Made by a program: the position numbers and the translations under genes
NCBI RefSeq assembly: GCF_019933235.1
Contig: NZ_CP082945.1
Span: 7,229,501 to 7,293,500 of the forward strand
From: Streptomyces angustmyceticus
GTDB lineage: Bacteria; Actinomycetota; Actinomycetes; Streptomycetales; Streptomycetaceae
Length of the DNA: 64,000 nt
Direction: 5' to 3'
The notes under the pieces: model-generated
Databases searched by the model: none
The model's input: only the letters and a program-made list of their open reading frames with translations
What the model was told of the DNA's origin: nothing
Shown here: one piece after another, positions 52,868-61,105 of the stretch
Layout of the letters: each line of letters starts with the position of its first letter
Position numbering within the stretch: the stretch's first letter is position 1

Positions 52868-53869
52868 ATGCGCACCCGCCACGTCTTCCACGCCGTCGAC
52901 TCGCACACCGAGGGCATGCCCACCCGGGTCATCACCGGCGGCGTCGGCACCCTGCCCGGCGCCACCATGGCCGAACGCCGGACCTACTTCGCCGAGCACC
53001 GCGACGCCGTCCGCACGCTCCTGATGAACGAGCCGCGCGGCCACGCCGCCATGAGCGGGGCGATACTCCAGCCCCCGACCCGCCCCGACGCCGACTACGG
53101 CGTCCTGTTCATCGAGGTCTCCGGCTATCTGCCGATGTGCGGCCACGGGACCATGGGGGTGGCCACCGTCCTCGTCGAGACCGGCATGGTGGAGGTCCAG
53201 GAACCCGTGACGACGGTGCGGCTGGACACCCCCGCGGGGCTGGTCACCGCCGAGGTGCGGGTGCGGGACGGGGCGGCCACGGCCGTCACCCTCACCAACG
53301 TGCCCGCCTTCTGCGCCGGACTCGACCGCAAGATCGCCGTCCCCGGCTACGGCACCCTCGGCTACGACCTGGCCTACGGCGGCAACTTCTACGCGATCCT
53401 GCCGCTGGCCGCCGTCGGCCTGCCCTTCGACCGGGCCCGCAAGGACGACATCCTCGCCGCCGGACTCGCCCTCATGGACGCGGTCAACGCCACCGACCGG
53501 CCGGTCCACCCCGAGGACGACCGGATCGGCGGCCTCAAGCACGTCTACTTCGCCGCGCCGGGGTCGGACGCCACCCGCTCCCGGCACGTGATGGCCATCC
53601 ACCCCGGATGGTTCGACCGCTCGCCGTGCGGTACGGGCACCTCGGCGCGGATGGCGCAGCTGTACGCACGCGGCGAACTGCCCCTCCACCAGGACTTCGT
53701 CAATGAGTCCTTCATCGGGACGGAGTTCACCGGCCGCCTCGTCGCCACGACCGCGGTGGGGCCGTACCCGGCCGTCGTCCCCACGGTCACCGGGCGGGCC
53801 TGGGTGACCGGCACCGCGCAGTACTTCCTCGACCCGTCCGATCCGTTCCCCGCGGGGTTCGTGCTGTGA
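52868..53869 (+). CDS. lhpA: 4-hydroxyproline 2-epimerase (proline racemase family)
   Basis: 333-residue proline-racemase-fold enzyme with both catalytic Cys residues: MCGHGTMG (near 91) and SPCGTGTSA (near 256). Two Cys, rather than Thr at the second site, separate epimerases/racemases from hydroxyproline dehydratases. HAVDSHTEGMPTRVITGG at the N-terminus is also typical. It converts trans-4-hydroxy-L-proline to cis-4-hydroxy-D-proline, the substrate of the dehydrogenase upstream. It starts 10 bases after the deaminase gene. Proline racemase is the alternative. Confidence 0.87.
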   Translation: MRTRHVFHAVDSHTEGMPTRVITGGVGTLPGATMAERRTYFAEHRDAVRTLLMNEPRGHAAMSGAILQPPTRPDADYGVLFIEVSGYLPMCGHGTMGVATVLVETGMVEVQEPVTTVRLDTPAGLVTAEVRVRDGAATAVTLTNVPAFCAGLDRKIAVPGYGTLGYDLAYGGNFYAILPLAAVGLPFDRARKDDILAAGLALMDAVNATDRPVHPEDDRIGGLKHVYFAAPGSDATRSRHVMAIHPGWFDRSPCGTGTSARMAQLYARGELPLHQDFVNESFIGTEFTGRLVATTAVGPYPAVVPTVTGRAWVTGTAQYFLDPSDPFPAGFVL

Positions 53870-53948
53870 CCCGGGGCCTCGGGAACCACGGCCGCGTGGC
53901 CAACGGCCATGCGCCCGTGGGCCGTCCGCCACCAGCGGGTTTGCGCAA

Positions 53949-53964
53949 CGTGACATTGTACGCT
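53949..53964. promoter_or_regulatory. hydroxyproline-regulon motif, copy 3 (GTGACATTGTAC core)
   Basis: GTGACATTGTAC matches the core of the shared motif except for one base, with the 3' end diverging. It lies 30 bases before the GntR start, in an autoregulatory position. Confidence 0.5.
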
Positions 53965-53993
53965 GGCACTCCGCGTCAACTCGGAGGACCACG

Positions 53994-54707
53994 ATGGGCG
54001 AACTCAAGCACCGCAGCCTGATCACCGCGCAGGAGCGGCTCCGCGATCAGGTGGCCCATCAGCTGCGCGCGGCCCTGATCGCGGGGGAGCTGCGCCCGGG
54101 GTCGGTCTACTCGGCCCCGGGCCTCGCCGCGGACTTCGGTGTCTCCGCCACTCCGGTGCGCGAGGCGATGCTCGACCTGGCCCGCGAGGGGCTGGTCGAA
54201 CCGGTCCGCAACAAGGGCTTCCGGATCACCGAGGTGAGCGAGCGCGACCTCGACCAGTACACCGAGATCCGTGCCCTGATCGAGGTCCCGGTCGTCGGCC
54301 AGGTCACCCGCACCGCCGGCCGCGCGCAACTGGAGGCCCTCCGCCCGGCCGCCCTGGAGATCGTCGCCGCCGCCCGTGCGCACGACCTCATCGGCTATCT
54401 GGAGGCCGACCGCCGCTTCCACCTCGACCTGCTCGGCCTCAGCGGCAACGACCGCCTCGTCGAGACGGTCGGCGACCTGCGCAAGCGCTCCCGGCTGTAC
54501 GGCCTCACCCGGCTCGACGAGCGCAACCAGCTGCTGCCCTCCGCCGAGGAGCACGTCGAGCTGCTCGACGTGATGCTGACGGGCGACGCCGAGGCCGCCG
54601 AGTCCTGTATGGCCCGCCACCTCGGTCATGTCCGCTCGCTGTGGGCCCAGGGCCGCGAGGAGCCGTTGGTGCCGCGGCCGCAGCGGCCGGTGGCCCGCCG
54701 GGGCTGA
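53994..54707 (+). CDS. GntR family (FCD-type) regulator of the hydroxyproline/collagen locus
   Basis: 237-residue regulator. The winged helix (about 8-75) contains PGLAADFGVSATPVREAMLD (recognition helix) and GLVEPVRNKGFRITEV. The FCD ligand domain (about 80-220) has EIRALIEVPVV, DRRFHLDLLGL and CMARHLGHV with the conserved metal-site residues. GGAGG lies 8 bases before ATG 53994. It is surrounded by the four motif copies and is the only regulator in the locus. It probably responds to hydroxyproline or a breakdown product. Confidence 0.87.
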   Translation: MGELKHRSLITAQERLRDQVAHQLRAALIAGELRPGSVYSAPGLAADFGVSATPVREAMLDLAREGLVEPVRNKGFRITEVSERDLDQYTEIRALIEVPVVGQVTRTAGRAQLEALRPAALEIVAAARAHDLIGYLEADRRFHLDLLGLSGNDRLVETVGDLRKRSRLYGLTRLDERNQLLPSAEEHVELLDVMLTGDAEAAESCMARHLGHVRSLWAQGREEPLVPRPQRPVARRG

Positions 54708-54720
54708 CCGGCCGGGCGGG

Positions 54721-56112
54721 TCAGGGGCGTCCGGCGAGGAGCCCGTCCATCCACTCCTCCACCGCGTCGGCGGTGCGCGGCAGCGCCGACGACATCAGCC
54801 GGGCGCCGTCCGCGGTGATCACCAGGTCGTCCTCGACGCGCACCCCGATGCCGCGCAGTTCGGGCGGCAGCGTCTCGTCGTCGGGCTGGAGGTAGAGCCC
54901 CGGTTCGACCGTCAGGACCTGCCCTTCCGCGAGAACGCCGTCGAGGTACTGCGCGGCGCGGGCCCGGGCGCAGTCGTGCACGTCGAGGCCGAGCATATGG
55001 CCCGAACTGCACAGCGTGTAGCGCCGGTACAGGCCGCTGTCCGCGGCGAGCGCCTCGCGCGCCGGGACGCGCAGGACGCCCCAGTCGGCCAGCCCCTCGG
55101 CCAGGACGCCGCTGCACGCCCGGTGGAAGTCGCGGAAGCTCGCTCCCGGCTTGAGGGCGGCGATCCCCGCGTCCTGCGCGGCGAGCACCAGCTCGTACAC
55201 CCGGCGCTGGACGGGGGAGAAGCGCCCGGACAGCGGCAGGGTGCGGGTGAGGTCGGCGGTGTACAGCGCGTCGGTCTCCACCCCCGCGTCCAGCAGCAGC
55301 AACTGTCGCGGGTCCAGCGGCCCGTCGTTGCGGGTCCAGTGGAGCACACAGGCATGGGCGCCGGCGGCGGCGATGGTCTCGTACCCGGTGCCGTTGCCCT
55401 CGGCACGGGCGCGCAGTTGGAAGACCCCCTCGATCCAGCGTTCGCCGCGCGGGTGGCGCAGGGCGGCGGGAAGGGCGCGGACGACGTCCTCGAAGCCGGC
55501 GGTGGTGTGCGCGACGGCCTGCTGGAGCTGGGCCACCTCCCAGTCGTCCTTGACCAGCCGCAACTCGCTGAGCGCGCAGGCGAGTTCGGTGTCCCGGGCG
55601 GCGTCCCGGCCTGGCCCGCGGCGGCGGTCGAGGTCGTCCAGGTGTGCGCAGCGCAGGCCGGTGCGCCGCTCGGCCTCCGCGAGATCGGGGCGGCGGCCCA
55701 CCCAGAACTCGCCGTGCCGGCGGTCCCGGTAGAAGGCGCCGCCCTCGTCCCGCGGCGGCCGCGGCCGCAGGTACAGCACCGCCTCGCCGTCCGGCTCCAG
55801 CACCAGGACGTGCCCCGGCTGGTCCTCGCCGGTGAGGCCGGTCAGCCAGGCGTAGGCGCTGTGCGGGCGGAAGCGGTGGTCGCAGTCGTGGGAGCGGACC
55901 TTCAACTCACCGGCCGGGACGAGGAGTCGCTCGCCCGGGAAGCGCGCGGCGAGCCGGTCCCGGCGGCCGGCGAACCGGGCGAGGTCCGGCGCGGGGGGCT
56001 CGTCGGGGAGCGGGGCGGTGGCGGCCCACCCGCCGGTCATGAAGGCGGCGAGGGCGTCGGGCACCGGCAAGTCATGGCTGCCGGTGTGGAGTTGGGGGGT
56101 GCGCGAGGTCAT
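54721..56112 (-). CDS. pepP: Xaa-Pro aminopeptidase (aminopeptidase P, M24)
   Basis: 463-residue M24 metallopeptidase. The N-terminal aminopeptidase P domain (about 30-170) has the conserved FAGRRDRLAARF and SHDCDHRFRPHSAYAWLTG. The catalytic domain shows metal ligands Asp in LLLLDAGVE (near 268), Asp in YTADLTRT (near 279), His in SSGHMLGLDVHD (near 368), Glu in LTVEPGLYL (near 400) and Glu in GVRVEDDLV (near 425). ATG 56112 follows GGAGGTG. It removes residues before Pro/Hyp from peptides, and its promoter shares the regulon motif with the collagenase facing it. Confidence 0.9.
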   Translation of the reverse strand: MTSRTPQLHTGSHDLPVPDALAAFMTGGWAATAPLPDEPPAPDLARFAGRRDRLAARFPGERLLVPAGELKVRSHDCDHRFRPHSAYAWLTGLTGEDQPGHVLVLEPDGEAVLYLRPRPPRDEGGAFYRDRRHGEFWVGRRPDLAEAERRTGLRCAHLDDLDRRRGPGRDAARDTELACALSELRLVKDDWEVAQLQQAVAHTTAGFEDVVRALPAALRHPRGERWIEGVFQLRARAEGNGTGYETIAAAGAHACVLHWTRNDGPLDPRQLLLLDAGVETDALYTADLTRTLPLSGRFSPVQRRVYELVLAAQDAGIAALKPGASFRDFHRACSGVLAEGLADWGVLRVPAREALAADSGLYRRYTLCSSGHMLGLDVHDCARARAAQYLDGVLAEGQVLTVEPGLYLQPDDETLPPELRGIGVRVEDDLVITADGARLMSSALPRTADAVEEWMDGLLAGRP

Positions 56113-56148
56113 GGACACCTCCGGCAAAGAAAGTTACCTGAAGCCTTG

Positions 56149-56188
56149 TCAGTGCAATTTCACATTACTATGTTACGGGTCACACCTC
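56149..56188. promoter_or_regulatory. hydroxyproline-regulon motif, copy 4, plus a weaker second copy
   Basis: TCAGTGCAATTTCACA (56149-56164) matches copy 2 at 13 of 16 positions. GTCACACCTC (56179-56188), identical to the end of copy 2, marks a weaker second copy. They lie between the divergent Xaa-Pro peptidase and collagenase genes, one suited to each promoter. Confidence 0.55.
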
Positions 56189-56246
56189 GTGGAGTGAAGG
56201 CCATGGCCTCAGCCCCTCAACCCCCCACCCCCTCCCGGAGGTTCAG

Positions 56247-58586
56247 GTGTCCCAACCCCGTGTGCCGCGCGGAATCCTGCTGGCCGCGACCCTCGCGGCC
56301 GCCCTCGCGCTGCCGGCCGTCCAGGCCGCCCAGGCGGCGCCCCCTCCGGCGGCCGCCCCGCAGCGGACCCCGGCGGCGCAGCCGGGGCACCGGCCCGCCG
56401 CCCCCGCGGCCAACCCCCTCGACCATGCCCAACGCCTCGCCACCGCCCCGAAGTCCGGCGCCGACCCCGCCCCGGCGCCCCGCGCCCTGGTCGACAGAGG
56501 CCGCATACCGGGCCCGCAGACCAAGCCCACGGGCCCGCCGCAGGGGCCCGGACCCGAGGTCGCCCCGTGCACGCTCGACGGCATCACCGGCCTGAACCCC
56601 GAACAGTTCGCGGACTTCCTCGCCGACCCGGCCGTCACGGCCGACGACTGCCTGCGCACCCTCGTGTGGACCTGGGACCGGCGGCTGATCCCGGTGATGT
56701 CCGACGCGCACGTCCAGGCCGTGGCCCGTCGCATCACCGGCCTCGCCGCCGCCCATGACGGCAAGAACAGCAGCCATCTGTACGAGATGTTCACGTACTT
56801 GCACGCGGTGGCCTACCAGGACTTCTCGCACGACGAGATCGACACCACCGACGCGCCCACCGTCGACGCCGTGCGCCGCGCCGTCGGGGCGTTCGGCACC
56901 GCGGCCCGCACCTTCGACGTCACCCGGGCCAACGCCGACACCCTGCGCGAGGCCCTGTACGCCGCGAGCGCCCCGGGCCTGCGGCAGCACCAACTCGACC
57001 TGATCCAGCGGGTCCTGGCCACCCTCGACCCGTCCCACCCCGCCACCCACAAGGACCCGGCCTGGGGCAATGCAGCCCTCGCCGCGCTGTCCGTCAACTA
57101 CCTGGGCGTCTACCCCGGCAACAAGGACACCGCCTTCCAGTACGCGGCCGCCGCCGACCCCGCCTACCGCGCCGCCTTCAAGGCGTTCGCCGGATACACC
57201 CACCTCAAGGGGACGCCCAACGCCTGGGCCGCGCGCGACGCGCTCGGGGAGTACGGCCGCTTCGGCCAGATCGGCTCCCTCAAGACCCGCATCGTCACCG
57301 ACCTCGGCGCCCTCCTCCCCATCACCGTGCGCAACTTCGGCGACGGCAGCGAACCCTGGGCCAAGGTCGCCGGCTGGCTCATCTTCTTCGACGCCTGCAA
57401 GCCGTACGCGGTGTGCAAGGACGACATCGAAGCCCGGATCTTCCCGCGCACCTACTCCTACGACAACGGCGCCATCAGGGTCCGCACCGCCCTCGACCGC
57501 GCCGTCGTCGACCAGCTCTACTACGCGTCGAAGCAGGTCAAGGCGCAGTTCCACCGAGTGCTCGGCACCACCGAACCGCTGGCCGGCGACCCCAACACCA
57601 CCCTCACCATCGTCCTGTACGCCTCCCGCGCCGACTACGAGGTCTACCACCCGCTGCTCACCGGCATGGACACCAACAACGGCGGCGTCTACATCGAGCA
57701 GGGCGCGACCTTCTACACCTACCAGCGCCGCGTCCCCCAGGACTCCAGCCTCACCCTCGAAGAGCTCTTCCGGCACGAGTACGTCCACTACCTCAACGGC
57801 CGCTTCGCCGTCCCCGGTTCCTTCGGCGAAGGCCCCTGGTACGAGGGCGACCGCACCACCGCCATGGACGAGGGCAGCGCCGAGTTCTTCGACGGCTCGA
57901 CCCGCGACAACGGCATCGCCGTCCGCCGGTCACTGGTCCGCGACATCATCGCCGACACCGCGGGCGGCGCACCCCGGATGTCCGTCAACGCGTTCCTGCA
58001 CGCGACCTACGACCACGACGGCTTCCGCTTCTACTCCTACGCCGGCACGTTCTTCGAGTTCCTGTGGCGCGACCACCCCGCCATGCTCCAGGAGATGTAC
58101 CGCCACCTGCGCGCCGACGACCCGGCCGGGTTCGACTCCTGGCGCAACCGCATGGGCGCCGACGCGGGGCTGCAGCAGCAGTACGACGCCTTCCTCGACG
58201 CCCAGATCGCCGTCGTCGACAGCCTCTACGTACCGGACACGAGGTTCACGCCCAACGGCTCCCTGAAGCTCGCCACCCCCGACGAGGTCCGCACCGCCTT
58301 CGCCGGGGCCACCGCCAACACCCCCGTCTGCAAGGACGAGGGCGACCGGGGCTACGGCCGGTTCACCTGCACCGGCCGGATCACCGCCAACCTCGCCGAC
58401 TCCGGCGACCCCGGCCGGGTCTTCAAGGACATGTCCGAGACCGTCGACTACTTCATCCTCGACCGCACCGGCCCCGCGGCGAACAACTTCACCGACATGA
58501 ACTGCTCCTTCGGCCCCACCGACATCTGGTCCTCGGGCCGGGCCGGCAGCGCGGACTACCGCTGCGAGGGCCCCCTGCGGCGCTGA
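56247..58586 (+). CDS. secreted M9 family collagenase
   Basis: 779-residue secreted metalloprotease. A signal peptide (basic VPRG, hydrophobic core, AQA cleavage near 32) is followed by a Pro/Ala-rich stretch. The collagenase activator-like helical domain (about 105-395) precedes the catalytic M9 domain (about 400-600). The zinc motif is HEYVH near 510, with the third ligand Glu in MDEGSAEFF near 542. A C-terminal domain with four Cys (about 690-779) ends the protein; no PKD or collagen-binding module is evident. GTG 56247 has GGAGG 5 bases upstream. It would attack triple-helical collagen outside the cell and feed peptides rich in Pro-Hyp to the neighbouring genes. Confidence 0.9.
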   Translation: MSQPRVPRGILLAATLAAALALPAVQAAQAAPPPAAAPQRTPAAQPGHRPAAPAANPLDHAQRLATAPKSGADPAPAPRALVDRGRIPGPQTKPTGPPQGPGPEVAPCTLDGITGLNPEQFADFLADPAVTADDCLRTLVWTWDRRLIPVMSDAHVQAVARRITGLAAAHDGKNSSHLYEMFTYLHAVAYQDFSHDEIDTTDAPTVDAVRRAVGAFGTAARTFDVTRANADTLREALYAASAPGLRQHQLDLIQRVLATLDPSHPATHKDPAWGNAALAALSVNYLGVYPGNKDTAFQYAAAADPAYRAAFKAFAGYTHLKGTPNAWAARDALGEYGRFGQIGSLKTRIVTDLGALLPITVRNFGDGSEPWAKVAGWLIFFDACKPYAVCKDDIEARIFPRTYSYDNGAIRVRTALDRAVVDQLYYASKQVKAQFHRVLGTTEPLAGDPNTTLTIVLYASRADYEVYHPLLTGMDTNNGGVYIEQGATFYTYQRRVPQDSSLTLEELFRHEYVHYLNGRFAVPGSFGEGPWYEGDRTTAMDEGSAEFFDGSTRDNGIAVRRSLVRDIIADTAGGAPRMSVNAFLHATYDHDGFRFYSYAGTFFEFLWRDHPAMLQEMYRHLRADDPAGFDSWRNRMGADAGLQQQYDAFLDAQIAVVDSLYVPDTRFTPNGSLKLATPDEVRTAFAGATANTPVCKDEGDRGYGRFTCTGRITANLADSGDPGRVFKDMSETVDYFILDRTGPAANNFTDMNCSFGPTDIWSSGRAGSADYRCEGPLRR

Positions 58587-58610
58587 CGCGGCCGCCCTCC
58601 CCGGCAGTCG

Positions 58611-58634
58611 CACGGCCCGCCGCACCGGGCCGTG
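58611..58634. terminator. hairpin terminator between collagenase and convergent GH65 gene
   Basis: CACGGCCCG (58611-58619) pairs perfectly with CGGGCCGTG (58626-58634) around the 6-base loop CCGCAC. Confidence 0.7.
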
Positions 58635-58657
58635 TCCGGCCGGGCGCCCGATCCCGC

Positions 58658-61105
58658 TCAGTCCCCGGGCAGATCGAGCCGGCGGGAGGTACCGGGCGGG
58701 AGGGAGAACGCGCGGTCGCGCAGCCTGACCCGCACCGCGGCGTTCTCGGAGGCCGGGACCGCGATCCGTACCTGCTCGGCGCGGATGCGCAGATCGATGT
58801 CCCAGTGGCGCCGGAAGCGGATGCGGACCCCGAACTTCGACAGCTCCGGCAGCGGCGCGGGATCGAGCCACAGCGCCCGGTCGCGGGTCTCCAGGCCGGT
58901 CATGCCCCGCTGGACGAAGTCCAGGGTCCCGGCCATCGCGCCCAGGTGGATGCCCTCCGCGGTGGTGCCGCCCTGCACGTCCGCCACGTCCCCGGCCAGC
59001 GCCTCCTCGCAGAACGTCCAGGCGTCGGGCCGGTGGACGCGGGCCAGGACCCAGGCGTGGACCAGGGCGCTGAGCGTCGATCCGTGGCTGGTGCGGTGCA
59101 GGTAGTGGTCGACGGTGGCGTGCCAGATGTCGTCGTCGAGGGGGTGGCCGAGCCGGCGGAAGACCGCGGCGAGTTCCGCCGGCGAGAAGAGGTAGCCCAG
59201 CATCAGCACATCGGCCTGCTTGGAGGCCTGGTAGCGGTTGACCGTGTCGCCCTCCGCCTCCAGGATCCGGTCCAGCCGGCGGATGTCGCCGTAGCGGTGC
59301 CGGTAGCCGTGCCAGTCGAGTTCGGCGAGGTCCCCGTAGCCGGCGAACTGGCTGATCACCCCGCGGTGGTAGGGCACATGGAGCCGGTGCGTGATGTCCT
59401 CCCAGCGCTCGGGCTCCTCCGGGTCGAGCTGGAGGCGTTCGTCCAGCTGCCGCCGGTTCGCCTCGGGCATCGTGCGGCAGAGCTCCAGGGCCCGCGTCAG
59501 CACCCAGGCCGCCGTGACGTTGGTGTAGGCGTTGTCGTCCACCCCCGGCCCGGCGGCGTCCGGATAGGCGTCGTGGTACTCGTCGGGTCCGACGACCCCG
59601 CGGATGCGGTACCGGCCCAGGCCGGCGTCCCAGGTCGCGGACGCGGCCCAGAAGCGGGCGATCTGCAGCAGCATCTCCGCGCCCCTGGTGTGCAGGAACT
59701 CCGTGTCGCCGCTGGCCTGTCCGTACTGCCACACGTTGTACGCGATCGCCGATCCGACGTGGTGCTGAAGCCGGGAGTAGTCGGGCAGCCAGTGCCCCGA
59801 GCGCGGGTTGAGGTGGAGCTGCTGGGTCTCCTCCCGGCCGTCGCCGGCGCTCTGCCACGGATACATCGCACCGGTGCGGCCCGCCTCCATCGCCGCGTGG
59901 CAGGCGGCGGGCAGCCGCCGGTAGCGGTAGTCGAGCAGCGCCCGGGAGACCTGCGGGAGGTGCAGGTTCAAGAACGGCAGCACGAACAGCTCGTCCCAGA
60001 AGACGTGCCCGCGGTACGCCTCGCCGTGCAGGCCCCGCGCCGGCACCCCGACGTCCAGCTCGGCGGTGTGCGGCGAGAGGGTCTGCAGGACGTGGAAGAG
60101 GTGCAGCCGCAGGATGCCGCCGGCCTCCCCGGGGACCTCCAGCTTGGCCTGCCGCCACAGGTTCTCCCAGGCACGGCGGTGCGAGGCCCGCAACTGCCGG
60201 AAGTGCGGGGCCAGGGCCACACAGTCCACCGCCGCGTGCCGCGGGCTCTCGATCGCCGGGTCGCGGGAGGTGAACAGGGCCACGGTCTTCTCGACGACGG
60301 CGGGGGAGCCGGGGACGACGGGCAGCACCAGGGTGTGGAACGCCCGCAGCGCGGTGAGCTGCGGCAGCGGCGCACCGCCCCGGCCGGAGGAGGCGCGGGT
60401 GCGTGCGGCCAGCGCGATCCGGATGTCCGAGTCGAGGGTGCGGCAGCTCAGCCACACCGTGTCCGGCAGCTCGGTCCCGGTCTCCCACCCCGTCAGATGC
60501 TGGTCCTCCAGCTCCCGGTAGCGCGCGACCCCGGCATTGCGCACCGCGCCGTCGATCCCCGACTCCACCTCCACGGTGCCCGCCCACCCGTCGGAGGCGA
60601 AGCAGGTGCGCAGCGCCGCCAGATGGGGCTCTCCCATGTGCACCAGGCGGCACTGCTCCACGGTCAGCCGGTGTCCTGCCTCGTCCTCGTAGACCGACCA
60701 GCGGGTCAGGGTGCCGTGCCGCAGGTCCAGGGTCTGCCGGTGCTCCGTCAGGTGCGGGTGGTCGGGGGAGAGCCAGGGGCCGGGGGCCGCGTCGGCGGGG
60801 CAGATCCGGTAGCGCAGCGGCAGCCAGTTGGGCAGGTTGACCATGTCCTCGTTCTCGACCGGGCGGCCCGCCACGAGCGAAGTGAGCCGGTTGTAGCAGC
60901 CGGCGGCGTAGGTGCCGGGGTAGTGCGCGGGCCCGGCCGGCAGCTCGGACGCCGCGCCGCGGGTGGCGAAGTAGCCGTTGCCGAGTGTGCAGAGCGACTC
61001 GCGCAGCCCCTCCGCCGCCGGGTCGTAGCCCTCGTACGACCAGGCCCAGGGGCGCGGCATCCGCCCGCCCCGGCCGCCGTACGACCAGGCGCCGCCGCCG
61101 GTCAC
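58658..61105 (-). CDS. glycoside hydrolase family 65 disaccharide phosphorylase
   Basis: 815-residue GH65 protein: N-terminal beta-sandwich (about 15-270, WSYEGYDPAAEGLRES, LGNGYFATRG), an (alpha/alpha)6 barrel with WDELFVLPFLNLHLPQ near 330, catalytic Glu in GVVGPDEYHDAYPD near 510, phosphate-site YQASKQADVLML near 615, and HRTSHGSTLS near 660. GTG 61105 overlaps the HAD gene stop as GTGA. An in-frame ATG at 61060 would drop a short Gly-rich leader. The partner HAD gene suggests it releases beta-glucose 1-phosphate from trehalose, kojibiose, maltose or a relative. Confidence 0.87.
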   Translation of the reverse strand: MTGGGAWSYGGRGGRMPRPWAWSYEGYDPAAEGLRESLCTLGNGYFATRGAASELPAGPAHYPGTYAAGCYNRLTSLVAGRPVENEDMVNLPNWLPLRYRICPADAAPGPWLSPDHPHLTEHRQTLDLRHGTLTRWSVYEDEAGHRLTVEQCRLVHMGEPHLAALRTCFASDGWAGTVEVESGIDGAVRNAGVARYRELEDQHLTGWETGTELPDTVWLSCRTLDSDIRIALAARTRASSGRGGAPLPQLTALRAFHTLVLPVVPGSPAVVEKTVALFTSRDPAIESPRHAAVDCVALAPHFRQLRASHRRAWENLWRQAKLEVPGEAGGILRLHLFHVLQTLSPHTAELDVGVPARGLHGEAYRGHVFWDELFVLPFLNLHLPQVSRALLDYRYRRLPAACHAAMEAGRTGAMYPWQSAGDGREETQQLHLNPRSGHWLPDYSRLQHHVGSAIAYNVWQYGQASGDTEFLHTRGAEMLLQIARFWAASATWDAGLGRYRIRGVVGPDEYHDAYPDAAGPGVDDNAYTNVTAAWVLTRALELCRTMPEANRRQLDERLQLDPEEPERWEDITHRLHVPYHRGVISQFAGYGDLAELDWHGYRHRYGDIRRLDRILEAEGDTVNRYQASKQADVLMLGYLFSPAELAAVFRRLGHPLDDDIWHATVDHYLHRTSHGSTLSALVHAWVLARVHRPDAWTFCEEALAGDVADVQGGTTAEGIHLGAMAGTLDFVQRGMTGLETRDRALWLDPAPLPELSKFGVRIRFRRHWDIDLRIRAEQVRIAVPASENAAVRVRLRDRAFSLPPGTSRRLDLPGD

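Noticed and set aside
52868..53869. Trans-3-hydroxyproline dehydratase
   Set aside because: Both active-site positions are Cys; dehydratases have Thr or Ser at the second site.
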